Part shown: positions 1 through 6,370 of the stretch, piece by piece
How the letters are laid out: each line of letters starts with the position of its first letter
Numbering within the stretch: the stretch's first letter is position 1
Origin: Sphingomonadales bacterium UBA1936
GTDB taxonomy: Bacteria; Pseudomonadota; Alphaproteobacteria; Sphingomonadales; Sphingomonadaceae
Direction of reading: 5' to 3'
NCBI GenBank assembly: GCA_002336985.1
Contig: DDFE01000029.1
Span: 1-6,404 of the forward strand
Length of the DNA: 6,404 bases
Notes under the pieces: model-generated
What the model saw: only the letters and a program-made list of their open reading frames with translations
The model's database searches: none
What the model was told of the DNA's origin: nothing
Program-made: the position numbers and the translations under genes

Positions 1-2190
1 CGACATGATCTTGAGCAGCCCTTCGCCGACGGCGTGGATGTAGCGCTCGACGCTCTTGGCCAGCGACTGGTCGCCGAACAGGCCGCGCGCATGGCGGTCG
101 GCGATCGACAGTTCGGCAAGATGCGCGTTCACCGTCGTCGCGCCGACGCCGATCAGCACTGCGAAATAATGGGTGTCGAGGCATTCGGCCGACCGCACGT
201 TGACGCTGGCGTAGGAGCGCAGCCCCTTGCGGACGAGATGCGTGTGCACGGCAGCGGCGGCGAGCACCATCTGGATGCCGACGCGGTCCTCCGACACGCC
301 CTCGTCGGTCAGGAACAGTTCGCTGCGTCCTTCACGGATCGCCTGCTCGGCCTCCTGCCGCACGCGCGTGATCGCGGCACGCAGGCCGTCGGCGCCCGAA
401 TTCGCATCGAATGTGCAGTCTATTTCTGCGGCGACCGGTCCGAAATGCGTCTTCAGCCGCGCCCAGTCATTGTTCGACAGCGCAGGGGTATCGAGTACCA
501 GCACCCGATCACGTCCGGAATCCTGGTCGAGGATGTTGGCGAGATTCCCGAAGCGGGTCTTCAGCGACATCACCTGGCGTTCGCGCAGGGAGTCGATGGG
601 CGGATTGGTGACCTGCGAGAAGTTCTGGCGGAAGAACTGGTGGATCAGGCGCGGTTTGTCGGAAATGACGGCGAGCGGCGTGTCGTCGCCCATCGACCCG
701 ATGGCTTCCTTCGCATCCTCGACCATGGGCGACAGGATCAGCTCCATGTCCTCCATCGTCATGCCGGCCGCGACCTGCCGGCGGATCAACTCGGCGCGCG
801 ACAGCAGCTCCGGCTGGTCCTCGACATCGCCGAGGTCGTTCAGCGACAGGAACTCGCCGACCATCTCGCCATAAGGTGCGTCGGCGGCGAGGCGGTCCTT
901 CAACTCGCGATCCTGGAACAGGCGACCCTCCTCGAGGTCGACCGCGATCATCTGGCCCGGCCCCAGCCGCCCCTTGGCGATCACCGTCGCTTCGGGGACG
1001 ACAACCATGCCGGTCTCGCTGCCGACGATCAGCAGATCGTCGTTGGTCAGCGTATAGCGCAGCGGGCGCAGCGCGTTGCGATCCATACCCGCGACTGCCC
1101 AGCGGCCGTCGGTCATCGCGAGCGCGGCGGGGCCGTCCCACGGCTCCATGACCGATGCGAGATAGGCGTACATGTCGGTGTGCGCGGCCGGCATGTCGGC
1201 CTTGTCCTGCCATGCCTCGGGCACCAGCATCGTCTTCGCGGTCGGTGCGTCGCGGCCGGAACGGCAGATGACCTCGAACACCGCGTCGAGCGCCGCAGTA
1301 TCGCTGGCGCCCGCCGGGATCACCGGCTTGATGTCGTCCGACGCGTCACCGAAGGCGAGGGACGCCATGCGGATCTCGTGCGACTTCATCCAGTTCCGGT
1401 TGCCGCGGATGGTGTTGATCTCGCCATTGTGTGCGAGTGCACGGAACGGCTGCGCCAGCCACCATTGCGGGAAGGTGTTGGTCGAATAGCGCTGGTGGAA
1501 GATCGCAACGCGCGACGTGAAGCGTTCGTCGGTCAGGTCGGGGTAGAAGACCGAAAGACTCTCGGCGAGGAACAGCCCCTTGTACACGATCGACTGGCAC
1601 GACAGCGAACAGACATAGAAATCGCGCACCTGCGCCGCGACGATGCGCCGCTCGATCCGGCGGCGGACGAGGTACAGGGTCTTTTCGAACTCCTCTGCCG
1701 TCACGCGTTCGGGGCGGGGCCCCGCGATCATGATCTGCTCGATCTCGGGGCGCGTTTCCTGCGCTTTCTTGCCGATGACCGACACGTCGACGGGCACCTG
1801 GCGCCAGCCATAGATGCTGAACCCCGCCTCGATGATCTCGCTCTCGACGATGGTGCGGCAGCTTTCCTGCGCGCCCAAATCGGTACGCGGCAGGAAAATC
1901 ATGCCGACGGCCAGCCGCCGGTCGAGCGGCTTGTGCCCGCTGGCAACGATCGCATCGTCGAAGAATGCGGTCGGCAGGTCGACATGGATGCCCGCGCCAT
2001 CGCCGGTCTTGCCATCGGCATCGACGGCGCCACGGTGCCACACGGCTTTCAACGCCTCGATCGCGGACGCGACCACGCGGCGCGACGCGCGCCCGTCGGT
2101 CGCGGCGACAAGGCCGACGCCGCACGCGTCCGACTCCATGTCGGGGCGATACATGCCATGTTCGGCGAGATGGGTGCGCAGGTCGGTCAT
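1..2190 (-). CDS. gltB: Glutamate synthase (NADPH) large subunit, GltB; 3' part cut off by window edge
   Basis: Large (alpha) subunit of bacterial GOGAT, a cytoplasmic iron-sulfur flavoprotein that hydrolyses glutamine, channels the ammonia internally and makes glutamate from 2-oxoglutarate with electrons supplied through GltD. Residues 1-730 are present; the family is about 1500 residues, so the FMN/2-oxoglutarate synthase domain and the C-terminal beta-helix domain lie outside the window. Seen directly: a 22-residue leader followed by Cys23 (DACGVG), the expected N-terminal nucleophile of a class II glutamine amidotransferase after leader removal; HQRYSTNT at 232-239 and HNGEINTIRGN at 254-264, amidotransferase signatures; a central domain from about residue 450 with NPPIDSLRE at 529-537; and LIGVGATTVNAH at 679-690. 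The ATG start is supported by a 4-base ATGA overlap with the preceding gene and by AGGA seven bases upstream. No frameshift or internal stop is seen. Identification is very secure. Confidence 0.97.
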   Translation of the reverse strand, partial: MTDLRTHLAEHGMYRPDMESDACGVGLVAATDGRASRRVVASAIEALKAVWHRGAVDADGKTGDGAGIHVDLPTAFFDDAIVASGHKPLDRRLAVGMIFLPRTDLGAQESCRTIVESEIIEAGFSIYGWRQVPVDVSVIGKKAQETRPEIEQIMIAGPRPERVTAEEFEKTLYLVRRRIERRIVAAQVRDFYVCSLSCQSIVYKGLFLAESLSVFYPDLTDERFTSRVAIFHQRYSTNTFPQWWLAQPFRALAHNGEINTIRGNRNWMKSHEIRMASLAFGDASDDIKPVIPAGASDTAALDAVFEVICRSGRDAPTAKTMLVPEAWQDKADMPAAHTDMYAYLASVMEPWDGPAALAMTDGRWAVAGMDRNALRPLRYTLTNDDLLIVGSETGMVVVPEATVIAKGRLGPGQMIAVDLEEGRLFQDRELKDRLAADAPYGEMVGEFLSLNDLGDVEDQPELLSRAELIRRQVAAGMTMEDMELILSPMVEDAKEAIGSMGDDTPLAVISDKPRLIHQFFRQNFSQVTNPPIDSLRERQVMSLKTRFGNLANILDQDSGRDRVLVLDTPALSNNDWARLKTHFGPVAAEIDCTFDANSGADGLRAAITRVRQEAEQAIREGRSELFLTDEGVSEDRVGIQMVLAAAAVHTHLVRKGLRSYASVNVRSAECLDTHYFAVLIGVGATTVNAHLAELSIADRHARGLFGDQSLAKSVERYIHAVGEGLLKIMS

Positions 2191-2777
2191 TGTTGCATCC
2201 TGATTATGCCTTTCAAAGAGGCACAGTAGGTTTGGGCATGGGTGCGGTCCGAGTGACGGCCGACGAGAAATTCATCGATTTTGTCACTGCCATATGCCGC
2301 ATGGCGCACTTTTTCGGCGCAGGCAGAAGCTAAAATACTAGTCTGTATGCACGCAGTAAGGAGTGCGGAATATGGCGTCGAAAACTGTTTTCGCAGAACT
2401 TCTTGGTAAGCGAGTTTTAGCCGCCAATCGTGTTCCACTATAAAAGTGCGCATCAATTCTTCAGGTGCGATTTTGGCGGACCATATCGATTTCTCGGAAT
2501 AGTCCTTCCACTCTTTGTCCGACACCGATGCTTGTGAATCGACGTCGCATTCGAGGTAAGGATAGGTGTAGGGGTGAGACAGCGTCTTGGGGTTACGATG
2601 ATAAGCTTCCCAAGTTTCAAAAGCAGACCATAGTTCCCCTGTTGCCGCGTAAGCACCAACCCCTTCATATGCCGTTTGCACAAGGACCATTTGCCGCGCC
2701 CAAGCAAACGCTGGCGGCACGACGAGCAACGTCGCCACCGCGCCAAGGCCAATCAAGACTGGCCGCAGCAGCTTCAC
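2187..2777 (-). CDS. Exported protein of unknown function inside the gltD-gltB operon
   Basis: 196 residues; I do not recognise a family. The N-terminus has Lys2 and Arg5, a hydrophobic stretch at about 7-25 and PPAFA followed by Trp26, fitting a Sec signal peptide cleaved after Ala25; an uncleaved membrane anchor is the alternative. The predicted mature part is soluble, rich in aromatics (Trp at 26, 50, 56, 90, 99, 118) and has four cysteines (77, 143, 153, 185), an even number compatible with disulfides in the periplasm. No lipobox, metal-binding motif or catalytic signature is evident. The start is GTG: its GTGA overlaps the TGA of gltD, with a purine-rich GAAGAGAAGA in the end of gltD as ribosome binding site. 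Its own TGA overlaps the ATG of gltB (ATGA). Base composition is distinct: 60-base samples at 2341-2400 and 2401-2460 count 29 and 26 G+C, against 42 in 3241-3300 within gltD. ATA (four Ile codons), TTA, CTA and AGG codons occur. That it is a real gene is likely; its function is unknown. Confidence 0.82.
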   Translation of the reverse strand: MKLLRPVLIGLGAVATLLVVPPAFAWARQMVLVQTAYEGVGAYAATGELWSAFETWEAYHRNPKTLSHPYTYPYLECDVDSQASVSDKEWKDYSEKSIWSAKIAPEELMRTFIVEHDWRLKLAYQEVLRKQFSTPYSALLTACIQTSILASACAEKVRHAAYGSDKIDEFLVGRHSDRTHAQTYCASLKGIIRMQQ

Positions 2778-4225
2778 GCCGCGATCTTCTCTTCGCGTGC
2801 GACTGCCGCCTTCGTCTTCAGGTACTTATGCATGTGTTCGGCCAAATCCCGCCCATCGCGCACCGCCCACACCACCAGGCTCGCGCCGCGCACGATGTCA
2901 CCGCCGGCGAAGACGCCGTCGAGGCTGGTCATCATCGTCTTGTGGTCGACGCGCAGCGTGCCCCAGCGGGTGACGCCGAGGTCGGGCGAGCCGAACAGTT
3001 TCGGCAGGTCTTCGGGGTCGAAGCCCAGTGCCTTGATCGCGAGGTCGGCCTCGACGCGGAATTCGCTGCCGGGGTCGGGTTCGGGCGCGCGGCGACCGGA
3101 TGCGTCGGGTCGGCCGAGGCGCATCTTGGTGGCGCGCACGCCTGTCACGCCGTCGGTGCCGTCGAATGCTTCGGGGGCGGACAGCCAGACGAACTCGACG
3201 CCCTCTTCCTCGGCGTTCGCCACTTCGCGCTGCGAGCCGGGCATGTTCGCGCGGTCGCGGCGGTAGAGGCACTTCACCGACTTCGCGCCCTGGCGGATCG
3301 CGGTGCGAACGCAGTCCATCGCGGTGTCGCCGCCGCCGACGACGACGACGTTCTTGCCGTTCGCGTCGAGCGATCCGTCGTCGAAGGCGGGCACGGCGTC
3401 GCCGAAGCCCTTGCGGTTCGATGCGGTGAGGTAGTCGAGCGCCTCGACGACGCCCTTGGTGCCAACGCCCGGCGCCTTGATGTCGCGCGTCTTGTACACG
3501 CCGGTCGCGACCAGCAGAGCGTCGTGGCGTCCGCGCAGTTCCTCAAGCGTGGCGTCGCGGCCGACTTCGAAGCTCTGGTGGAAGACGATGCCGCCTTCGA
3601 TCAGCCGGTCGACGCGGCGCATGACCACGGGCTTCTCCAGCTTGAAGCCGGGGATGCCATAGGTCAGCAGCCCGCCCGCGCGGTCGTGGCGGTCATAGAC
3701 GTGCACGTCATAGCCGCGCACGCGCAGCAGTTCCGCGGCCGTCAGTCCTGCCGGACCCGCACCGATGATACCGACCGACTGACCGCGGGCCGGGCCGGGG
3801 ACGATGGGCTCGACCCAGCCCTCTTCCCAGGCGGTGTCGGTGATGAACTTTTCGACCGAACCGATGGTGACCGCGCCGTGCCCCGAAAATTCGATGACGC
3901 AATTGCCTTCGCACAGCCGGTCCTGCGGGCAGATGCGGCCGCAGATCTCGGGCATGGTCGATGTGGCGTTCGACAGTTCATAAGCTTCGCGCAGGCGCCC
4001 TTCGGCGGTCAGGCGCAGCCAGTCGGGGATATGGTTGTGCAGCGGGCAATGGACCGAGCAATAGGGGACGCCGCACTGCGAACAGCGCGCCGACTGGTCC
4101 TCAGCGCTTTCAAGCGCATATTTGTCGGCGATCTCGCGAAAATCCTCCGCACGCGCCAGCGCCGGGCGCTTCGCGGGATACGACTGGTCGCGGTCGACGA
4201 ACTTCAACATCGGGTTTTCGGCCAT
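2774..4225 (-). CDS. gltD: Glutamate synthase (NADPH) small subunit, GltD
   Basis: Small (beta) subunit of GOGAT. It oxidises NADPH at FAD and passes electrons through iron-sulfur clusters to the FMN of GltB; cytoplasmic. At 483 residues it has the usual family length and appears complete. Domains in order: an N-terminal cysteine-rich ferredoxin-like domain with CSQCGVPYCSVHC (Cys48, 51, 56, 60) and CGRICPQDRLCEGNC (Cys95, 99, 105, 109) for two 4Fe-4S clusters; the FAD-binding Rossmann motif GIIGAGPAG at 152-160 followed by AGGLLTYGIPGFKL; the NADPH-binding motif VVVGGGDTAMD at 294-304; and the C-terminal FAD-contact motif GVFAGGD ending near 443. ATG at 4225 is preceded by a strong GGAGGG ribosome binding site five bases or so upstream. 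It is the first gene of the operon, so the order is gltD-unknown-gltB, with the small subunit first, opposite to the gltB-gltD order of E. coli. Its TGA overlaps the GTG of the next gene. A dyad at 4275-4301 is the likely control region. Confidence 0.97.
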   Translation of the reverse strand: MAENPMLKFVDRDQSYPAKRPALARAEDFREIADKYALESAEDQSARCSQCGVPYCSVHCPLHNHIPDWLRLTAEGRLREAYELSNATSTMPEICGRICPQDRLCEGNCVIEFSGHGAVTIGSVEKFITDTAWEEGWVEPIVPGPARGQSVGIIGAGPAGLTAAELLRVRGYDVHVYDRHDRAGGLLTYGIPGFKLEKPVVMRRVDRLIEGGIVFHQSFEVGRDATLEELRGRHDALLVATGVYKTRDIKAPGVGTKGVVEALDYLTASNRKGFGDAVPAFDDGSLDANGKNVVVVGGGDTAMDCVRTAIRQGAKSVKCLYRRDRANMPGSQREVANAEEEGVEFVWLSAPEAFDGTDGVTGVRATKMRLGRPDASGRRAPEPDPGSEFRVEADLAIKALGFDPEDLPKLFGSPDLGVTRWGTLRVDHKTMMTSLDGVFAGGDIVRGASLVVWAVRDGRDLAEHMHKYLKTKAAVAREEKIAA

Positions 4226-4371
4226 AACGCCCTCCGATGGTGGCGTCTGACCAGTCGTTGCAGGCGCGTCAACGTATTAGGTCAGATAAGTTGACCTAAT
4301 ATCAGGACGTCCGGGCGTAATCCGCTGCGAGCGGGTCGCAAAAAGCATATTTATTAGGTCCGTATCGGACC
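4226..4371 (-). other. Intergenic region uppP to gltD, dyad-rich
   Basis: These 146 bases hold no gene but several symmetric elements read on either strand: the uppP-proximal stem (4356-4372), a short CCGCT-GCG-AGCGG dyad (4322-4334), a perfect 8-bp palindrome GGACGTCC (4305-4312) and the long TATTAGGTCA dyad (4275-4301). The region is lower in G+C around the repeats than the flanking genes. It should contain the gltD promoter, but I could not find a convincing -35/-10 pair; TAATAC (minus strand, 4279-4274) at the edge of the dyad is a possible -10 without a good partner. Confidence 0.6.
4275..4301. promoter_or_regulatory. Candidate operator: perfect 10-bp inverted repeat upstream of gltD
   Basis: TATTAGGTCA (4275-4284), a 7-base spacer, and TGACCTAATA (4292-4301) form an exact dyad, 27 bases overall, with its near end 50 bases from the gltD start codon. 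Such size and symmetry fit the site of a dimeric helix-turn-helix regulator (MarR, TetR or Lrp type, for example); I cannot name the regulator. TATTAGGTC recurs at 4352-4360, giving a third half-site 77 bases away. Neither dyad arm is followed by a T-run, so a terminator is unlikely. Confidence 0.55.
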
Positions 4372-4374
4372 TTA
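4340..4374 (-). terminator. Weak candidate terminator or second regulatory dyad after uppP
   Basis: On the minus strand the last base of the uppP TAA stop begins a 7-bp stem AGGTCCG-ATA-CGGACCT (4372-4356), followed by an A/T-rich stretch and a five-T run only 11 bases later (4344-4340). The separation between stem and T-run makes it a poor intrinsic terminator. The left arm continues as TATTAGGTC on the plus strand, the same half-site as in the gltD-proximal dyad, so it may instead be a second protein-binding site. Confidence 0.3.
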
Positions 4375-5169
4375 CCGCATTCCAAGCCAGATCAGCGCCG
4401 CCGCGCCCGCTACGATTCGGTACCAGGCGAACGGCGCGAAACCATAGCGTGTGACCACGGCCATGAAGGCCTTCACCACGATGGTCGCAACGACGAACGA
4501 CACCAGTGCGCCGACGCCGATGAGTCCCGCATCGTGCGACGTCAGAGCGTCCTTGTGCTTGTAGAGTTGTAGCGCCGTCGCTCCCGTCAGTGTCGGTACC
4601 GCGAGGAAGAAGCTGAACTCCGCCGCGGTACGCCGATCGACGCCGAACGCCATTGCGCCCATGATCGTCGCGCCTGAACGGCTGACGCCCGGGATCATCG
4701 CGATACACTGGACCAGGCCGACGATGATCGACTGCTTGACGCTGACATTGGCGATGCCGCCGGTTTCCTTCGGCCGGGCGAATTTCTCGACCAGCAGGAT
4801 CGCGACGCCGCCGATGATTAGCGACCAAGCCACGACGACCGCATTTTCCAGCAACGCGTCGATCTGCTTCGAGAACAGCAGTCCAAGGACCACCGCAGGG
4901 AAGAACGCGAGCAGGATGTTGCGCACGAATGCGACCGAGGTTGGTTCAAGCTTGATGATACCGGTCATGACGCGCAGGAACGTACGCCAGTACAGGACGA
5001 CGATCGCCAGAATCGCGCCCGGCTGGATCGCGATGTTGAACACCGCCCAGCGCTCGGCGTTGTAGCCCAGCAACTCGGTCGCGAGGATCAGGTGGCCGGT
5101 CGACGAGACGGGCAGGAATTCGGTGATCCCCTCGACGATGCCGAGCAGGATTGCGGTGATATAATCCAT
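4372..5169 (-). CDS. uppP: Undecaprenyl-diphosphate phosphatase, UppP/BacA
   Basis: Integral inner-membrane enzyme that removes a phosphate from undecaprenyl diphosphate, recycling the lipid carrier for peptidoglycan and other envelope polymers; members of this family give bacitracin resistance when overproduced. At 265 residues it has the normal length. Seen directly: the N-terminal active-site motif EGITEFLPVSSTGH with Glu13, Glu17, Ser22, Ser23 and His26; the conserved FNIAIQPGAILA near 44-55; the second motif PGVSRSGAT at 160-168 with the essential-type Arg164; and multiple hydrophobic segments covering most of the chain, the last ending just before the C-terminal WLGMR. The ATG at 5169 lies six bases after the TAA of the upstream dehydrogenase-like gene, with only a weak purine-rich ribosome binding site (GAAGCGAAAGC) inside that gene's end, so translation is probably coupled. 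Intact, with no missing key residue. Confidence 0.96.
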   Translation of the reverse strand: MDYITAILLGIVEGITEFLPVSSTGHLILATELLGYNAERWAVFNIAIQPGAILAIVVLYWRTFLRVMTGIIKLEPTSVAFVRNILLAFFPAVVLGLLFSKQIDALLENAVVVAWSLIIGGVAILLVEKFARPKETGGIANVSVKQSIIVGLVQCIAMIPGVSRSGATIMGAMAFGVDRRTAAEFSFFLAVPTLTGATALQLYKHKDALTSHDAGLIGVGALVSFVVATIVVKAFMAVVTRYGFAPFAWYRIVAGAAALIWLGMR

Positions 5170-5175
5170 GTGCGG

Positions 5176-6102
5176 TTATGCTTTCGCTTCGGCGAACCGC
5201 CCGTTGCGGCGGTAACGGACCAGCCAGTCGTGCGCGACCGCCTCGATCGGGGTCGGCGCGACACCCAGCGCTCTCAGGCCGTTCTCGCCGGTCACGACGT
5301 TATCGGCCTTCAACATCCTGACCTGGTCGGACGTGATCGGCGCGCCCGGCAGCCAGCCGGTCACGGCCGCGAGCAGCGCTGCAAATGCGTCTGAAACCGG
5401 AAGGAACGACGGATCGCGGCCGATCGCCTGTGCGATCCACTGGTTGAGCGTCAGCATCGACGGCACCTGCGGTCCGCCGATTTCGTACGTCTTGCCCGCC
5501 TGCGCTTCGTCGAGCGCCGCAACGATCGCATTGGCAACGTCGCCCACGAAAACCGGCTGCAGCTTCACCGAACCGCCGATCACCGGCACGACGGGCAGCA
5601 TCGAAATCATCGACGCGAACTTGTTCACGAAATTGTCCTCGCGCCCGAACACGACCGAGGGGCGCAGGATCGTGGCGGCGGGGAAGGCGGCACGGACCGC
5701 GGCCTCTCCCTCGGCTTTGGACCGGCCATAGGCCGACGCGCTGTTCGTATCGGCACCGATTGCCGAAATGTGGACCAGCGCCGTGCAGCCCTGCAGTGTC
5801 GCCGCCTCCGCTACGTGGCGTGCGCCATCTATGTGGAACGACTGGAAATCGCCCTTGAGGATGCCGACGAGGTTCACGACTGCATCGACGCCGGCCAGCG
5901 CACGTGCGACGCTGCCCGGATTGCGGATGTCCGCGGTAACGAATTGCGTCTGCCCCAGCCCGCCCTGCGTTTTCAGGAACCAGCCTTCGCTCGGTTCACG
6001 TTCCGCGATCCGGACCCGTGCCCCGCGTGCGAGCAACGCCCGCACCACATAGCGGCCGATGAAGCCGCTCCCGCCGAAAACAGTTACGACCTTACCCTGC
6101 AC
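5176..6102 (-). CDS. NDUFA9-type atypical short-chain dehydrogenase / NAD-dependent epimerase
   Basis: 308-residue protein of the extended/atypical SDR fold, closest in character to the bacterial relatives of the mitochondrial complex I accessory subunit NDUFA9 (commonly annotated complex I NDUFA9 subunit family). Seen: the nucleotide-binding motif GGSGFIG at 10-16; AERE at 33-36 ending beta-2; TADIRNP at 56-62; VVNLVGIL at 75-82; Ser113 in VHISAIGAD; Tyr125 and Lys129 in YGRSK, the SDR catalytic pair; and ILRPSVVFGRED, typical of this subgroup. It probably binds NAD(P)H at the inner face of the membrane; a catalytic substrate is not known to me. Whether it truly belongs to complex I here is inference, since no nuo genes are nearby. 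The start is GTG at 6102, the only in-frame start after an upstream TAG at 6135-6133, with GGAG seven bases upstream. It heads a two-gene unit with uppP. Confidence 0.88.
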   Translation of the reverse strand: MQGKVVTVFGGSGFIGRYVVRALLARGARVRIAEREPSEGWFLKTQGGLGQTQFVTADIRNPGSVARALAGVDAVVNLVGILKGDFQSFHIDGARHVAEAATLQGCTALVHISAIGADTNSASAYGRSKAEGEAAVRAAFPAATILRPSVVFGREDNFVNKFASMISMLPVVPVIGGSVKLQPVFVGDVANAIVAALDEAQAGKTYEIGGPQVPSMLTLNQWIAQAIGRDPSFLPVSDAFAALLAAVTGWLPGAPITSDQVRMLKADNVVTGENGLRALGVAPTPIEAVAHDWLVRYRRNGRFAEAKA

Positions 6103-6210
6103 GCGCGCACTCCATTGGATGTGCGCAACGCTCTAACGCCGTTGACGCGGCGCGGGAAGCGCCTGTCACGTTACAATTCCGCAATGCTGGAAATCGCAAG
6201 CGGCGCGCTT
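6103..6210 (-). other. Intergenic gap between tRNA-Pro and the NDUFA9-like gene
   Basis: No open frame or RNA gene is evident in these 108 bases. The part nearest the tRNA holds a possible promoter (6171-6199). A short GGCGC-GGGAA-GCGCC dyad lies in the middle, at 6149-6163, without a T-run. I see no clear intrinsic terminator for the tRNA, so read-through into the downstream genes cannot be excluded. Confidence 0.5.
6171..6199 (-). promoter_or_regulatory. Candidate promoter for the NDUFA9-like gene and uppP
   Basis: On the minus strand TTGCGA (6199-6194), a 17-base spacer and TTGTAA (6176-6171) resemble a housekeeping sigma factor promoter, about 70 bases before the GTG start. The -35 block is embedded in CGCTTGCGA, identical to the block at the candidate tRNA-Pro promoter. 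The -10 match is only moderate. Confidence 0.35.
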
Positions 6211-6287
6211 TGGTCGGGGAAAGAGGATTCGAACCTCCGGCCCCTGCCTCCCGAAGACAGTGCTCTACCAGGCTGAGCTATTCCCCG
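6211..6287 (-). tRNA. tRNA-Pro, anticodon CGG
   Basis: The minus strand from 6287 folds into a complete cloverleaf of 77 bases including an encoded CCA. Acceptor stem CGGGGAA pairs perfectly with TTCCCCG; D stem GCTC/GAGC; anticodon stem CTGTC/GGCAG with one G-U pair; seven-base loop TTCGGGA with anticodon CGG, reading the proline codon CCG; T stem GGAGG/CCTCT with a G-U pair and loop TTCGAAT; discriminator A then CCA. CCG is a favoured proline codon in high-GC genomes. No integrase or island boundary is seen on either side. Confidence 0.97.
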
Positions 6288-6303
6288 ACCAGGGCGCGCC
6301 TGT

Positions 6304-6321
6304 GCGGAAGGTCACTTCCGC
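6304..6321. repeat. Inverted repeat in the tRNA-Pro leader
   Basis: GCGGAAG (6304-6310), GTCA, CTTCCGC (6315-6321) form a perfect 7-bp stem with a four-base loop. It lies between the tRNA 5' end and the candidate promoter, so on the minus strand it would be in the transcribed leader removed by RNase P. A role is not evident. Confidence 0.45.
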
Positions 6322-6334
6322 CAAGCGAGCGCGC

Positions 6335-6363
6335 CCCTTAGCGCTGTGTTTTCAGACTCGCAA
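6335..6363 (-). promoter_or_regulatory. Candidate promoter for tRNA-Pro
   Basis: Minus strand TTGCGA (6363-6358), a 17-base spacer and TAAGGG (6340-6335), followed by a G+C-rich stretch (GGCGCGC) as is common just after the -10 of stable-RNA promoters under stringent control. The predicted start near 6328 leaves a leader of about 40 bases before the mature tRNA. Confidence 0.4.
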
Positions 6364-6370
6364 GCGCCCC

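Noticed and set aside
34..2229. 731-residue plus-strand open frame opposite gltB
   Set aside because: It is the antisense shadow of gltB: long stop-free antisense frames are expected in high-GC genes, the translation is rich in Arg, Asp, His and Gly without domain signatures, and the minus strand gives an unmistakable GltB.
2465..2777. Alternative minus-strand reading frame 2453-2752 over the unknown gene
   Set aside because: It lacks the overlap junctions, signal peptide and ribosome binding site that support the 2187-2777 frame.
3317..3350. GCC/GAC-rich run resembling a simple repeat in gltD
   Set aside because: It encodes the VVVVGGGDTAMD nucleotide-binding motif; the repetition follows from Val/Gly codons in high-GC DNA.
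2465..4294. 609-residue plus-strand open frame opposite gltD and the unknown gene
   Set aside because: Antisense to gltD, whose cluster-ligand cysteines and nucleotide-binding motifs are clear. The frame's composition is that of a high-GC shadow.
4305..4312. 8-bp palindrome GGACGTCC as a regulatory site
   Set aside because: Short G+C-rich palindromes are frequent by chance at this composition, and nothing links it to the neighbouring TATTAGGTCA dyad.
5770..6276. Plus-strand open frame ending in SGKEDSNLRPLPPEDSALPG
   Set aside because: The C-terminal part is the translation of the antisense strand of tRNA-Pro, a familiar false-gene signature; the rest is antisense to the NDUFA9-like gene.
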